Positions 1 to 7,211 of a stretch of DNA of 45,429 nt are shown here, in pieces. Both the position numbers and the translations under genes were made by a program. The stretch comes from Thioclava sp. GXIMD2076 (GTDB lineage: Bacteria; Pseudomonadota; Alphaproteobacteria; Rhodobacterales; Rhodobacteraceae). Each line of letters opens with the position of its first letter. The first letter of the stretch is position 1. Location: contig NZ_CP149935.1 of the NCBI RefSeq assembly GCF_037949795.1, positions 1-45,429 on the forward strand, in the 5' to 3' direction. The notes beneath the pieces are model-generated. The model ran no database searches and had not been told where the DNA came from. It was given only the letters and a program-made list of their open reading frames with translations.

Positions 1-48
1 GATCGTCAGGGGCTTGTTCGGGCGGGAATAGATCGCGGGGCGGTTCAT
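1..48 (-). CDS. 5' end of DNA methyltransferase gene (continues at 45429)
   Basis: Sixteen codons starting at an ATG at 48-46 run off the left edge of the window. If the molecule is circular the frame continues without a break into 45429-44872, giving one 201-residue protein; the body is described in that entry. The ATG overlaps the TGA of the 60-aa gene upstream by 4 nt (ATGA), which marks a translationally coupled operon and argues that this is the true start, rather than the GTG at 45426. Confidence 0.75.
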   Translation of the reverse strand, partial: MNRPAIYSRPNKPLTI

Positions 49-227
49 AGGATTGCCTCGATGTAGTTTTCACGGCGCGCGGTGCGCAACCAAGCTGCGA
101 CTTGATCGCGGGGCATGTTCATCGCCCCGCCTCCCCATGTCGGCCAGATCGCCGCCGTCCTCCCATAATCGGAGCGACAAGAGATAAGGCGCACCCCGGA
201 TTTCAAGCGATAGACTTTGCGGCTCAT
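45..227 (-). CDS. Small hypothetical protein, 60 aa, between DUF3560 and methyltransferase genes
   Basis: I do not recognise the family. The protein is short and basic, without a signal peptide or membrane segment. It is tied to both neighbours by 4-nt ATGA overlaps (224-227 upstream, 45-48 downstream), so the three genes are one translationally coupled transcript driven from the structured leader beyond 1575. That coupling is the main evidence that it is real. A role as a partner of the methyltransferase or of the DUF3560 protein is inference only. Confidence 0.65.
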   Translation of the reverse strand: MSRKVYRLKSGVRLISCRSDYGRTAAIWPTWGGGAMNMPRDQVAAWLRTARRENYIEAIL

Positions 228-1564
228 TGAGCCGCCTCCGTCTCGCTGGCGCTCTCGGGCGCGGTGTGGGCTTTGCTGTCGGTCAGAAAAACCGCAACAC
301 GCCCGCGCAAGTAGTAGGCGCGCTTATCGCGCGGGTCTGTGCAAGTGCGGGCGCGGTATTCACCGCAGGCCGAAAGTTGAACCCATGACCCATCACCCTG
401 CGCCTTGTATTCTGCCTTGGTCATTTCGATTTGCGGCAGGGTCTCGACGGTCGGTGCACCACGATAGCAGCCCCGGCCTCTAAGCGCGATTTCATCCGCC
501 TTGAAATTCAGGATCGGGGGTTTCGCGGGCTTCTTGGCCGGGGGGACATAGCCGCACGATTGCATGAGGTCGCGCCACTCGTCCCCGGACAGCTCCAACG
601 CCTTACCGTCTCCAATGTGCAGGGGCAGGGGCGCGGCGCATTCGACGGTGAACAGGTCTTCATCGATCTTGCTCCCTTTCGGCTTGTCGGCCCCGTGTGC
701 CCGCACGAAAACCTGCAACAGTGTCGGGGTGATTTCACCCGAATAGCGCGGAACCTCGCCCAGCATTTCGCGCTCGAACGACAGCCGGTTAAGCGTGTGG
801 CTGATCCAGCGGCGCAGGTTCTCGCCCTCGATGACATTGCGCGCGCCCTTCATGGCTGCGGCGCGGGCATCTTCCGGCGTCATGTCGCCACGATCCACCG
901 CCGACCACAGGTTGTAAGAGTGCATATCGCTGCGACCCAGAAAAAGCGTGATCTGTTCGGGGGTGGTGATCTTGTCCCAAAGCTCAAGCGCCTTGTGGGC
1001 GGTATTCAGGCGGCGTTGCAGGTCGCGCAGTTCGGCCAGCAGCTTTTCGATCCGGCGGGCACGGACTCGGGGGTCGTTCTTCATGTTGGCGAAACTCTCG
1101 ACGCCCTCGGCGCGAAAGTTCCAATAGCCAATTGCTTTGTGGGCCTTACTCGCCTTGTCCATTGCGCTGTGCATCTGCTCTTGCGTCTTCCGCGCTTTCC
1201 GCTCGGAATGGTGGCCGACAAGGATAGGCTGGCCCATGTAGAACGCTTGAGACAGTTCGTCGGCGCGACGGGAATAGGCGCTTGCCTGCGCCGCGCGCTT
1301 GTCTGCGATGGCGTCCAGGCGGTCGGCTTTCATCTGCGCCCGCTCGGCAAGTGTCATTTCCTCCGGCTCAATCTCGCCCGCCAATTCAAGCGCCAAATCC
1401 TCGCGGGCGCAGTTCCAAGCTGGGGCAACGAAAAGCTCCTGTTTCGGTGCCCATTTGAAACCGGCTTCCTTCACGCGCTGGAAGGTCTCGGCATCAAGGC
1501 GGCTCGACGCATACAGACGCAGCTTGTTGTCTTCGGGCGAGTAGGTCGCGGAAATCGTGGTCAT
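224..1564 (-). CDS. DUF3560 domain-containing protein, 446 aa
   Basis: The first 200 residues match my recollection of the DUF3560 family, found mainly on plasmids and mobile elements: an N-terminal AGFKWAPKQ segment, then a charged, coiled-coil-like region with many Ala/Arg/Glu, then a YWNFRAEGVE motif at about 146-155 and a heptad-rich RIEKLLAELRDLQRRL helix. The C-terminal part (about 330-446) is less conserved and ends in a Glu/Ala/Ser-rich tail. No catalytic motif is obvious and the function of the family is unknown. It is the first gene of an operon with a 60-aa protein and a DNA methyltransferase. Its leader is copy 1 of the dispersed structured element, which also precedes ardC, so a job early after plasmid entry is plausible by association. 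Confidence 0.8.
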   Translation of the reverse strand: MTTISATYSPEDNKLRLYASSRLDAETFQRVKEAGFKWAPKQELFVAPAWNCAREDLALELAGEIEPEEMTLAERAQMKADRLDAIADKRAAQASAYSRRADELSQAFYMGQPILVGHHSERKARKTQEQMHSAMDKASKAHKAIGYWNFRAEGVESFANMKNDPRVRARRIEKLLAELRDLQRRLNTAHKALELWDKITTPEQITLFLGRSDMHSYNLWSAVDRGDMTPEDARAAAMKGARNVIEGENLRRWISHTLNRLSFEREMLGEVPRYSGEITPTLLQVFVRAHGADKPKGSKIDEDLFTVECAAPLPLHIGDGKALELSGDEWRDLMQSCGYVPPAKKPAKPPILNFKADEIALRGRGCYRGAPTVETLPQIEMTKAEYKAQGDGSWVQLSACGEYRARTCTDPRDKRAYYLRGRVAVFLTDSKAHTAPESASETEAAQ

Positions 1565-1574
1565 CTGGTCAATC

Positions 1575-2313
1575 CTTTGTGGTGTGCCCCTTCCGGTCTG
1601 TTGCCGAAAATCGGGGCGGGGTTTCTGGCGAGGAAGCGCGAAGCGCGCCCCTCTCCTGAAAGCCTGCCTCCCGGCGAGGGCAGGAGGGGGACCCGTGCAA
1701 GGTTGTCCGTAGGGGCGAAGGGGAGGGGGATCACCCGGCCACGCAGCTCGGCCCCCGGCCGAGACCGTGGTTGGGGAAACCCCTTCGCCCCGTTAAGCGG
1801 ACGGCCTTGCGTGGGGGAACCGGCGGTTCCCTAGACGGACAGGGCGCGCTCGCGCGACCTGGCCCAAGGATGCGGGCGGCGTTCGGCTTGACCGAACCCC
1901 CCGCCAGTGTGATCGCCGCGCTCGCGCGGGGATCTCGAAACCTTCTCAGGCCAGAGCTTTCCAGCCCGCCCCGGCCAAGGGGACGGGGCAGGGCCTTGCA
2001 GGCGACGAGCTGGACGCGCCATCCCACAGCGAAGGATAGCGAGGCGACTTGTGGTAAGGTCTGGCCTCGCAAAAGGCCGAGGGAACCGAGGGAAGATCGT
2101 CACCCGAAGGGCCGAGATTTGCGCGTCGAACGGACCATGCCCCCGCGTCGATCCGCTGGCTCGGGACGAGACGGCGGGCGGCGCACCTGGGGGGCAGGGA
2201 CGGGCGGCGCGGAAAGCTCGGGGAGTGGGCCGGTGCAGCCGGCGCACGAGTAGAGCCCGGTCCTGGGCGGGCGTGTCCTCGAGCCACTGCACGAGGTCAC
2301 GAACGATCAGGGT
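1575..2313 (-). repeat. Structured leader element, copy 1 (full length, variant I)
   Basis: A non-coding element of about 740 bp upstream of the DUF3560 operon, nearly identical to copy 4 (32869-33616). Plus-strand coordinates of perfect or near-perfect hairpins: GCGC-gaa-GCGC at 1636-1646; a long stem of 1705-1709 with 1798-1802 and 1712-1723 with 1780-1791; inside it 1739-1743 with 1766-1770 and a CTCGGCC-ccc-GGCCGAG hairpin at 1747-1763; GGGAACC-ggc-GGTTCCC near 1815; GTTCGG-cttga-CCGAAC near 1880; CCGCGC-tc-GCGCGG near 1917. The distal third (about 2063-2313) is a second module shared with copies 2, 4 and 5. Open frames on both strands here are poor protein candidates. Proposed role: promoter and leader for the minus-strand operon, possibly active as folded single-stranded DNA. 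Confidence 0.85.
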
Positions 2314-2417
2314 TTGCGCACAAAAGACGACAAACGGAGCCTTAACGCTCGCAACGCATGGCAAAATGGCTAGGCTAACAGCCGGAACCATCGCACCTTT
2401 CACAAGGCAGGATAGAC

Positions 2418-2690
2418 ATGACAGAAGAACAAAAACGGATTGGAGAGCTGTTCGGAACGGTCGCAGTTCTCGAAACTGTAATTCAGAACCTAATCGCACA
2501 AGCCTCTGGCCCAGGTTCATCCAACGATATTTTAGAAAAACAGCTTTCTGCAATCATCGAGCAAAACCAAGCGCAACCCGATGATGAATGGGCTGATCAC
2601 CACGCAAGCGGAATGCGCGCTACAGCGACGCGGCTCTCGGCATTCGTGCGGCTCGCGGCTGACCTGAATAACAGGCCAGTTTCACGATGA
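2418..2690 (+). CDS. Hypothetical protein, 90 aa
   Basis: A small acidic protein with no signal peptide or membrane segment; I do not recognise it. An AGGA Shine-Dalgarno lies about 8 nt before the ATG. The residues look helical throughout (LFGTVAVLETVIQNL, then TRLSAFVRLAADL). Codon use is markedly more A/T-rich than in the backbone genes, as in the 271-aa gene that follows 36 nt later. The pair sits directly beyond the distal end of leader copy 1 and looks like acquired cargo. Confidence 0.6.
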   Translation: MTEEQKRIGELFGTVAVLETVIQNLIAQASGPGSSNDILEKQLSAIIEQNQAQPDDEWADHHASGMRATATRLSAFVRLAADLNNRPVSR

Positions 2691-2726
2691 TCTCACAAGA
2701 CACGTCATCACCAGAGACCTTCAAGA

Positions 2727-3542
2727 ATGCCTGCATCGTATAAAAAAACACCCGTGGGCAATCGCATAGACCAATCTTTGGCAAAGGGTCTGGCCCGAGC
2801 AGCTATAAAAATGGCCGACGCAGAGCCCATGCAAATAAGGTGGAGAAAGGTAAATGTTGCGAATACCAAAGGACGGAAACGATACATTGAGGCTTGGGTT
2901 AAGGATTCCAAACGGTGTGGGCGTTATCTCGGCGCAACAGCACGAGATGAATATCGTGAAGCTCTTATCGCACATTATGGCGTCATCGACCTAAGCCCGA
3001 ACCGAACGCTTCTCGCTATATTCCAACATCATTTGCTCATGTCTGGCAAAAGAGGGACTTTTGATCTCGAAGAATACCCCGATCAGTTGATCTGTGCGAT
3101 TGAAGAACACGCCTTGCAACGGATTGCTCAGAGGGCAGGGAGAAAAGAACTACCAGATTTCCTAGAAGTCCTAAGACCAGTATGGGGATGGTGTGATGCC
3201 GCTTCCAAGGTTCGACTACACGGGAGATTTTACGTTCCGCTCCTGGGGGGCTTAGCGATATGTTCCCGCGAAGTTGCTCCACTTCGTTGGACCGATCCAA
3301 AAGACTATGAGATATTTGGGGCACCTGATCCTAGCAAATTTCCAGAGCCGAACGAGAATGACTATTTCATCCGGATTCGGACCTATATTTCTTGGGATAC
3401 TATGCGACCGAATTATCAGGCGCTTTGGGAAAAGTTGGTTGAGGTCGAGGCAATCGAGATTGCGCCGGGTTGTCCCTCATTACGCAATCCAACGACAGAG
3501 CAGAATAATGCTCTCAAGCTGATGGCGAGCGTGCGTCCCTAA
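2727..3542 (+). CDS. Hypothetical protein, 271 aa, low-GC cargo
   Basis: I do not recognise this protein. It is soluble, with a basic N-terminus (residues 1-60, many Lys/Arg), a helical middle (about 90-150, including EEHALQRIAQRAGRKELPDFL) and a region rich in Trp/Pro/Tyr near 200-240 (WTDPKDYEIFGAPDPSKFPE). The Shine-Dalgarno before the ATG at 2727 is weak; an internal ATG at 2811 is an alternative start. The DNA is A/T-richer than the flanks. It follows the 90-aa gene on the same strand and converges with the resolvase gene, whose stop is 8 nt away. A defence or stability cargo role is possible but unsupported by any motif I can see. Confidence 0.6.
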   Translation: MPASYKKTPVGNRIDQSLAKGLARAAIKMADAEPMQIRWRKVNVANTKGRKRYIEAWVKDSKRCGRYLGATARDEYREALIAHYGVIDLSPNRTLLAIFQHHLLMSGKRGTFDLEEYPDQLICAIEEHALQRIAQRAGRKELPDFLEVLRPVWGWCDAASKVRLHGRFYVPLLGGLAICSREVAPLRWTDPKDYEIFGAPDPSKFPEPNENDYFIRIRTYISWDTMRPNYQALWEKLVEVEAIEIAPGCPSLRNPTTEQNNALKLMASVRP

Positions 3543-3550
3543 TAAGAAGC

Positions 3551-4132
3551 CTAGGCGTTTCGGAGGCGGATGATGGTTGCTCTTGAAACATTAAATAGCC
3601 TGGCGACGGATGATACACTTTCGCCTCGTTTGAGGCGGCGTATAGCATCGGTTTCCTGCGTCTTAGACAGCGCCGGAGGTCGGCCTAATTTTTTCCCCTT
3701 AGCCTTCGCCGCTGCGAGACCCGCGCTCGTCCGCTCACGCAGAAGATCGCGCTCGAACTGTGCCACAGCGTTGAGGACATTCATGGTTAGCTGCCCCGAC
3801 GAACTGGTCAGGTCTGTACCTCCAAGGGCAAGGCAGTGAACTCGAACAGGAATTTTTGAGAGTCTCGAAACTGTCTCAGTCACGTCGATAGCGTCTCGGC
3901 CGAGACGATCCAGCTTGGACACCACGAGAATATCGCCGGGTTCGAGACGATCGACCAAGCGCGCGAACTCTGGCCGCTGCATGGCTGGAATGCTCCCCGA
4001 AATTGTTTCGGACACAACACGGTATTCCGGCGGCTGAAAGCCTGCCGCCGCGATCTCCTGGAGCTGCCCCGCCACCGTCTGCCCAAGGGTAGAAACGCGG
4101 GCATATGCAAATACACGGCCTTGAGCTGTCAT
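3551..4132 (-). CDS. Serine recombinase (resolvase/invertase family), 193 aa
   Basis: Small serine resolvase. The N-terminal catalytic domain begins FAYARVST, with the nucleophile Ser14 and Arg12. It carries the family signature LVVSKLDRLGRDAID at about 70-84, the QLTMNVLNAVAQFERDLLRERT segment (dimer and E-helix region), the GKKLGRPPAL linker and a C-terminal helix-turn-helix ending VARLFNVSRATIIRL. Length is normal for the family. I chose the ATG at 4132 because a GAGG lies 7 nt upstream; an ATG at 4153 would add seven residues. No transposase is adjacent, so the likely role is plasmid multimer resolution at the repeats upstream (4146-4250), or it is a remnant of a Tn3-like element. Confidence 0.92.
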   Translation of the reverse strand: MTAQGRVFAYARVSTLGQTVAGQLQEIAAAGFQPPEYRVVSETISGSIPAMQRPEFARLVDRLEPGDILVVSKLDRLGRDAIDVTETVSRLSKIPVRVHCLALGGTDLTSSSGQLTMNVLNAVAQFERDLLRERTSAGLAAAKAKGKKLGRPPALSKTQETDAIRRLKRGESVSSVARLFNVSRATIIRLRNA

Positions 4133-4145
4133 GGTCTGCCTCGGA

Positions 4146-4250
4146 GTGTGCAAAAAGCCTGTTCAAAAGTAAGGAAGCGTTCAAAATCCGCAAGGGCTAA
4201 TTTACGCACACCTAACAGGTAGGTGTTCAAAAACGACCGTTTTTGCACAC
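4146..4250. other. Candidate res site of the resolvase
   Basis: Upstream of the resolvase are three copies of one half-site: GTGTGCAAAAA at 4146-4156, GTGTTCAAAAACG at 4223-4235 and its inverted partner CGTTTTTGCACAC at 4238-4250. The last two form a 13-bp inverted repeat with one mismatch around a 2-bp centre. A dyad plus another half-site between a resolvase gene and its neighbour is the usual form of a res/operator region, so it probably serves both recombination and autoregulation. Crossover position unknown. Confidence 0.6.
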
Positions 4251-4347
4251 AGAGATTAAGGCGCGATGCTGCCGATCTGACCGGTCGAGGATTCAACTTT
4301 GAGCTGTGGTCCGGTATCCTGTTGGAAAAGGACGAGGCGAGGTAACG

Positions 4348-5163
4348 ATGGGATACTACAAGACTTTCATGGCAGGTTGCGCCGCCCTGGCGCTGGCAGG
4401 CTGCAAGACTGACATTTCTGAAATCACCGATGACCAGCTCCTATCCCTCTTGGGCAACGGCAGCAGCCCCGCCCAGATCACAGAAAGGACGCGCGAATGC
4501 GTCGAAGTTCTGGGAGGGGTAAACGAGGCTGTCTATCGCGACGTGCCCGGCGATGTGATGGGAATGATGAAAACCGAATGTAGAAAACAGCTTCAAGGCT
4601 GGCTCGATGACCCGCGCAGGAACAGCACTGAGCTTCAGGTGAGCGACTTCGACCGTGAGGACCTGGCTCAACGGATCATCGCGCTCGATGACGCTCAAGC
4701 GGCAGAGCGCGAGGCGCAGCGCGAGGCGGAAGAGGCTGAGCGGGCAGCGCAACGCGAAACTGAGGCCGCGGCTCGGATAGAAGAAATGGGGGCAGAGCTG
4801 GCCGAGGTCACAGCACAAGGGCAAGAACTGCGAAGCGCTTTCGAGGCTCGACGGGAAGTGCTGGCACCAGCCTGTGAAACGCTGCGTGGACTTCGAGAAG
4901 AACTCCAAGCAAAGAACCGGGTTCATAGCCTGTTCAACCGTGGTTTGCCCTCCGCTTGCACCGGCGAAACTCTTCGCGTTGAAGAGGGCCAACTGGCCGC
5001 TTTTGAGGAAAGAGTCGCGAGCTTCGAGATCCCCGACGCCAGCCAGCTCATGTTCGCTTCTGTCCCGTCGCTCCCGCGCATTGACCTGGAAAAAATCGAC
5101 CAGCAGATCGAAAGGGTGGAAGCTGTCACCGCCGACTACAGGACCGCGCTTTCGGAAGAGTAA
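4348..5163 (+). CDS. Predicted lipoprotein with coiled coil, 271 aa
   Basis: The N-terminus MGYYKTFMAGCAALALAGC is a lipoprotein signal peptide with lipobox LAGC, so Cys19 should be lipidated. The ATG at 4348 follows a GAGG by about 8 nt; an upstream in-frame ATG at 4306 would bury the signal peptide. Residues about 100-200 are an Ala/Glu/Arg coiled coil (QAAEREAQREAEEAERAAQR). The remainder contains two Cys (ETLR context, then SACTG) that could form a disulfide. No enzyme motif is visible. It lies between the resolvase and repC, away from the virB operon, so its role is unknown; an envelope or surface function is inferred from the signal only. Confidence 0.8.
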   Translation: MGYYKTFMAGCAALALAGCKTDISEITDDQLLSLLGNGSSPAQITERTRECVEVLGGVNEAVYRDVPGDVMGMMKTECRKQLQGWLDDPRRNSTELQVSDFDREDLAQRIIALDDAQAAEREAQREAEEAERAAQRETEAAARIEEMGAELAEVTAQGQELRSAFEARREVLAPACETLRGLREELQAKNRVHSLFNRGLPSACTGETLRVEEGQLAAFEERVASFEIPDASQLMFASVPSLPRIDLEKIDQQIERVEAVTADYRTALSEE

Positions 5164-5169
5164 TTCGAG

Positions 5170-5240
5170 AAGGCAGGGGGGCCGTCTGCCCCCCGGTCCT
5201 CCGGCCCTCCCCCCGAGGATATTTTCAGGAAGATGAATGG
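5170..5240 (+). repeat. Short GC-rich 3' element (element C), copy 1
   Basis: Directly after the lipoprotein stop is a hairpin-forming GGGGGGCCGTCTGCCCCCC, then a C-rich stretch, GAGGATATTTTCAGGAAGATGAATGG. Related copies lie at 30519-30575, 34882-34945 and 41474-41541. Three of the four follow the stop codon of a plus-strand gene within about 10 bp. It resembles a 3' element that I recall as abundant in Rhodobacteraceae genomes. Probably a terminator or REP-like element. Confidence 0.7.
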
Positions 5241-5407
5241 CGAAGAATGCGCAACCTTATTGTTTTGCGCTCAACATTATGATATTGCCGATAGTGCGAT
5301 ACAGGCAGGGATGCCGATGGTCGTGGAAGGTGAAAGCGTCATGCGCTGTTCTCCATGAAGGCCGGGACCGACAGGTGCCGGCCTTCTTTCGTAGAAAGGA
5401 ACCCATC

Positions 5408-5671
5408 ATGAAAAGCATCCTGATCCTGGTGCTGTTCAACTTGCAGTCTGGCTCGGAAGTCGTCACGGCAGAATTTGACGACGACAGGGCTTGTGAGCTT
5501 GCGGCGCTTCGGACCTTCCAAGGTGTGACGGCTGAACCCGACCTGCGCCCGCTCGAACCGGCGGGCGGCGCAACACCGATCGACGGCACGGTCATTGCGC
5601 GTGACAGCGATGGCGCGGAAATCGGCATGTATAGCTGCAATCCTTCCCGGTCGGACGGTCAGAACGGCTAA
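5408..5671 (+). CDS. Small exported protein, 87 aa
   Basis: The ATG at 5408 is preceded by AAAGGA at a good distance. The hydrophobic start (KSILILVLFNLQSG) could be a short signal peptide or anchor, followed by an acidic domain with two Cys (DDRACELAAL and MYSCNP) likely to pair in the periplasm. No family recognised. It stands alone, convergent with repC 31 bp further on. The 240 bp before it hold element C and a short spacer in which I see no gene. Confidence 0.65.
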   Translation: MKSILILVLFNLQSGSEVVTAEFDDDRACELAALRTFQGVTAEPDLRPLEPAGGATPIDGTVIARDSDGAEIGMYSCNPSRSDGQNG

Positions 5672-5702
5672 GCGGGCAGAAAATCTTGGCACGGCGGGTT
5701 TC

Positions 5703-6893
5703 CTAGCCCCGCCGCCGCTGCAACCCGATAAGGCTGCCTGTAAGGTTGAGATTTCCGCGCTTCTGGGCACGGATCATACCGCGTAGGAAACCGCCGGGAT
5801 TGCGCACGGGCGTCTGAGGATGATCGCGGTTCGCATCAAGGACCAGGATGCAAAGCGCGGCCGCGTGGCGGCCCATAGCTCCACACGCTGCTCGCCATGC
5901 GGAATAGTTGATCCCGAGAGGGGTCAGCATGTCATGCGCGGCGTCGATAATCGCCTCGGTGGTGATCCGGTTGGTGCGGAGTGCTAGAGCTGTCTGGAAG
6001 TCATCGGAAGCGAGCTTGAAAAGCTGCTCCGGTTGCATCAGCGCCTCAAGTGTGGGGTTGATAACACCGCTCTCCACCCCACACTCATTTTCTCTGCAAT
6101 CATCGGAACCGCTAGGTTCCGATCTAAGCAAATCTGAGTGCGCGGGCTTGCCCGCGCTCTTTTCATCGACGCTGGCGTTACAGATTACAGAAGGATTCTT
6201 CTGGTTGTCCTCTTGTAATAGAGACCGGAAGGAAATCGCCGGTTCACAGGAAGATTCGGGTAGGTTTTCAAGCCGTTCTTCAAGCTCTTCGCAAAGGTCT
6301 GTGGCGTCCTGAATGTGGCGTTCGAGCTGGTCGATCCCAAGGGAGTGCAAACGATCAGAACGAGGCCACGCATTGTAACGGGCGAGGATTGAGGCAATCA
6401 CCTCGTCGTCCAGTGCTTCGGGGGAAATACGGGCGATCCCCTCCTTCATGCGGCGAAGGCGAACACTGCGAAGGCTCTTCAGCTCCTTGATCCTGTTCGT
6501 CGTCTCGCGCTTCTGGTCACGCAGAGCGAGTAGGTCAGCGAAGCGTGCTTTGAGAGGGGTAAAGACAAGGCCCCGGCCCGTCCCAGCCTCACGCGCGCCG
6601 TTCGCCTTCGTGTCACGGATGAGCAAGCCACACCGCTCGAAGGTGCGCTCGTGCGAGCGCATCTGCCGAGCCGTCAAGTGACAGCGTTCTGCCATCGTCT
6701 CCTGGGTGCCGTAGAAAACGGGCTCGGCACCCGGTTCGGCCCAATCCTTGGCGCTGGTGCTGCCTATGAGCTTGGTCAGAATGTAGACGGCTGCTGCGCT
6801 AAGTTTCAGGTCGCGCCCGACCTCACTGATGACTGCGATAACGTCGCGGCGGGTCATTCCCTGCGGCAACGTGACTTGTGGTGAGTGGTTCAT
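5703..6893 (-). CDS. repC: RepC-type plasmid replication initiator, 396 aa
   Basis: The N-terminal half is a winged-helix region like RepC: about residues 50-115 read FYGTQETMAERCHLT..., then CGLLIRDTKANGAR, then GRGLVFTPLKARFADL. The C-terminal domain has the RepC-like pattern AACGAMGRHAAALCILVLDA, then NPGGFLRGMI and GNLNLTGSLIGLQ, comparable to the PGGYLR...GxFS segment of RepC proteins. Length is typical (about 400). I chose the ATG at 6893 (AAGGA 7 nt upstream); an ATG at 6953 is less well placed. Unlike classical repABC operons no repA or repB is adjacent; parA lies 19 kb away. Solo repC replicons are known in alphaproteobacteria. In repABC plasmids the origin lies inside repC, which may also hold here. 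Confidence 0.85.
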   Translation of the reverse strand: MNHSPQVTLPQGMTRRDVIAVISEVGRDLKLSAAAVYILTKLIGSTSAKDWAEPGAEPVFYGTQETMAERCHLTARQMRSHERTFERCGLLIRDTKANGAREAGTGRGLVFTPLKARFADLLALRDQKRETTNRIKELKSLRSVRLRRMKEGIARISPEALDDEVIASILARYNAWPRSDRLHSLGIDQLERHIQDATDLCEELEERLENLPESSCEPAISFRSLLQEDNQKNPSVICNASVDEKSAGKPAHSDLLRSEPSGSDDCRENECGVESGVINPTLEALMQPEQLFKLASDDFQTALALRTNRITTEAIIDAAHDMLTPLGINYSAWRAACGAMGRHAAALCILVLDANRDHPQTPVRNPGGFLRGMIRAQKRGNLNLTGSLIGLQRRRG

Positions 6894-7211
6894 TTCCCTG
6901 TCCTTTTTCTGCTCGATGGACAAGGCGGCAGCGCAAAATCGTCCTGTTCGCACAGATGCGGTTTTTGCTTGTTCGGATGTTGGGAGGGTGATAGAACCAG
7001 TCCTGAAAACAGATTGTGTTGGACCGTTCGGAACGCCAATTCCTAGGTTCTAAAGCCCCCCCTCGCTAGGTAGCCGCCTTGCGGGGGGTTTCTCTTTGGT
7101 AGGGGTTCTGCTCCTGTGCCTGTTCGATTCTGATGATCGTTCACGACAGGCATACTCCCTTTAGGTGCCTGTCGCAATTATAGTATCGCGCGCTTCGGGG
7201 TGGCACTACGC
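6894..7211. other. repC upstream region without genes
   Basis: I see no gene here. It contains an inverted repeat TAGAACC (about 6995) / GGTTCTA (about 7047); a C-run/G-run dyad near 7055-7105 followed by TTTCTCTTT; and a perfect 9-bp inverted repeat CGACAGGCA (7145-7153) / TGCCTGTCG (7167-7175) with a 13-nt loop. On the minus strand a TATAAT lies at about 7178-7183, in the right direction for repC, but without a convincing -35. This is the natural place for repC control or copy-number regulation. Confidence 0.45.
7145..7175. promoter_or_regulatory. Perfect 9-bp inverted repeat upstream of repC
   Basis: CGACAGGCA and its reverse complement are separated by 13 nt, between the stop of the 260-aa gene and repC. 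There is no T-run on either side, so it is more likely an operator or a regulatory RNA stem than a terminator. Confidence 0.4.

Noticed and set aside
431..1834. Long open frame on the plus strand (about 467 codons) opposite the DUF3560 gene
   Set aside because: Antisense to a recognisable gene with good start coupling; its composition is the complement shadow typical of GC-rich coding DNA and it runs on into the leader.
1771..2584. Overlapping open frames on both strands within the leader copies (also near 30344, 33071, 40692)
   Set aside because: The frames are open in most copies only because the DNA is very GC-rich. They are broken or shifted between copies, and the conserved feature is hairpin pairing rather than amino acids.
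3551..4250. Remnant Tn3-family transposon around the resolvase
   Set aside because: No transposase fragment and no 38-bp terminal inverted repeats seen nearby; a multimer resolution role explains the locus equally well.
7178..7183. TATAAT on the minus strand as the repC promoter
   Set aside because: Position and direction fit, but no acceptable -35 at 16-18 bp; left as a possibility in the intergenic note only.
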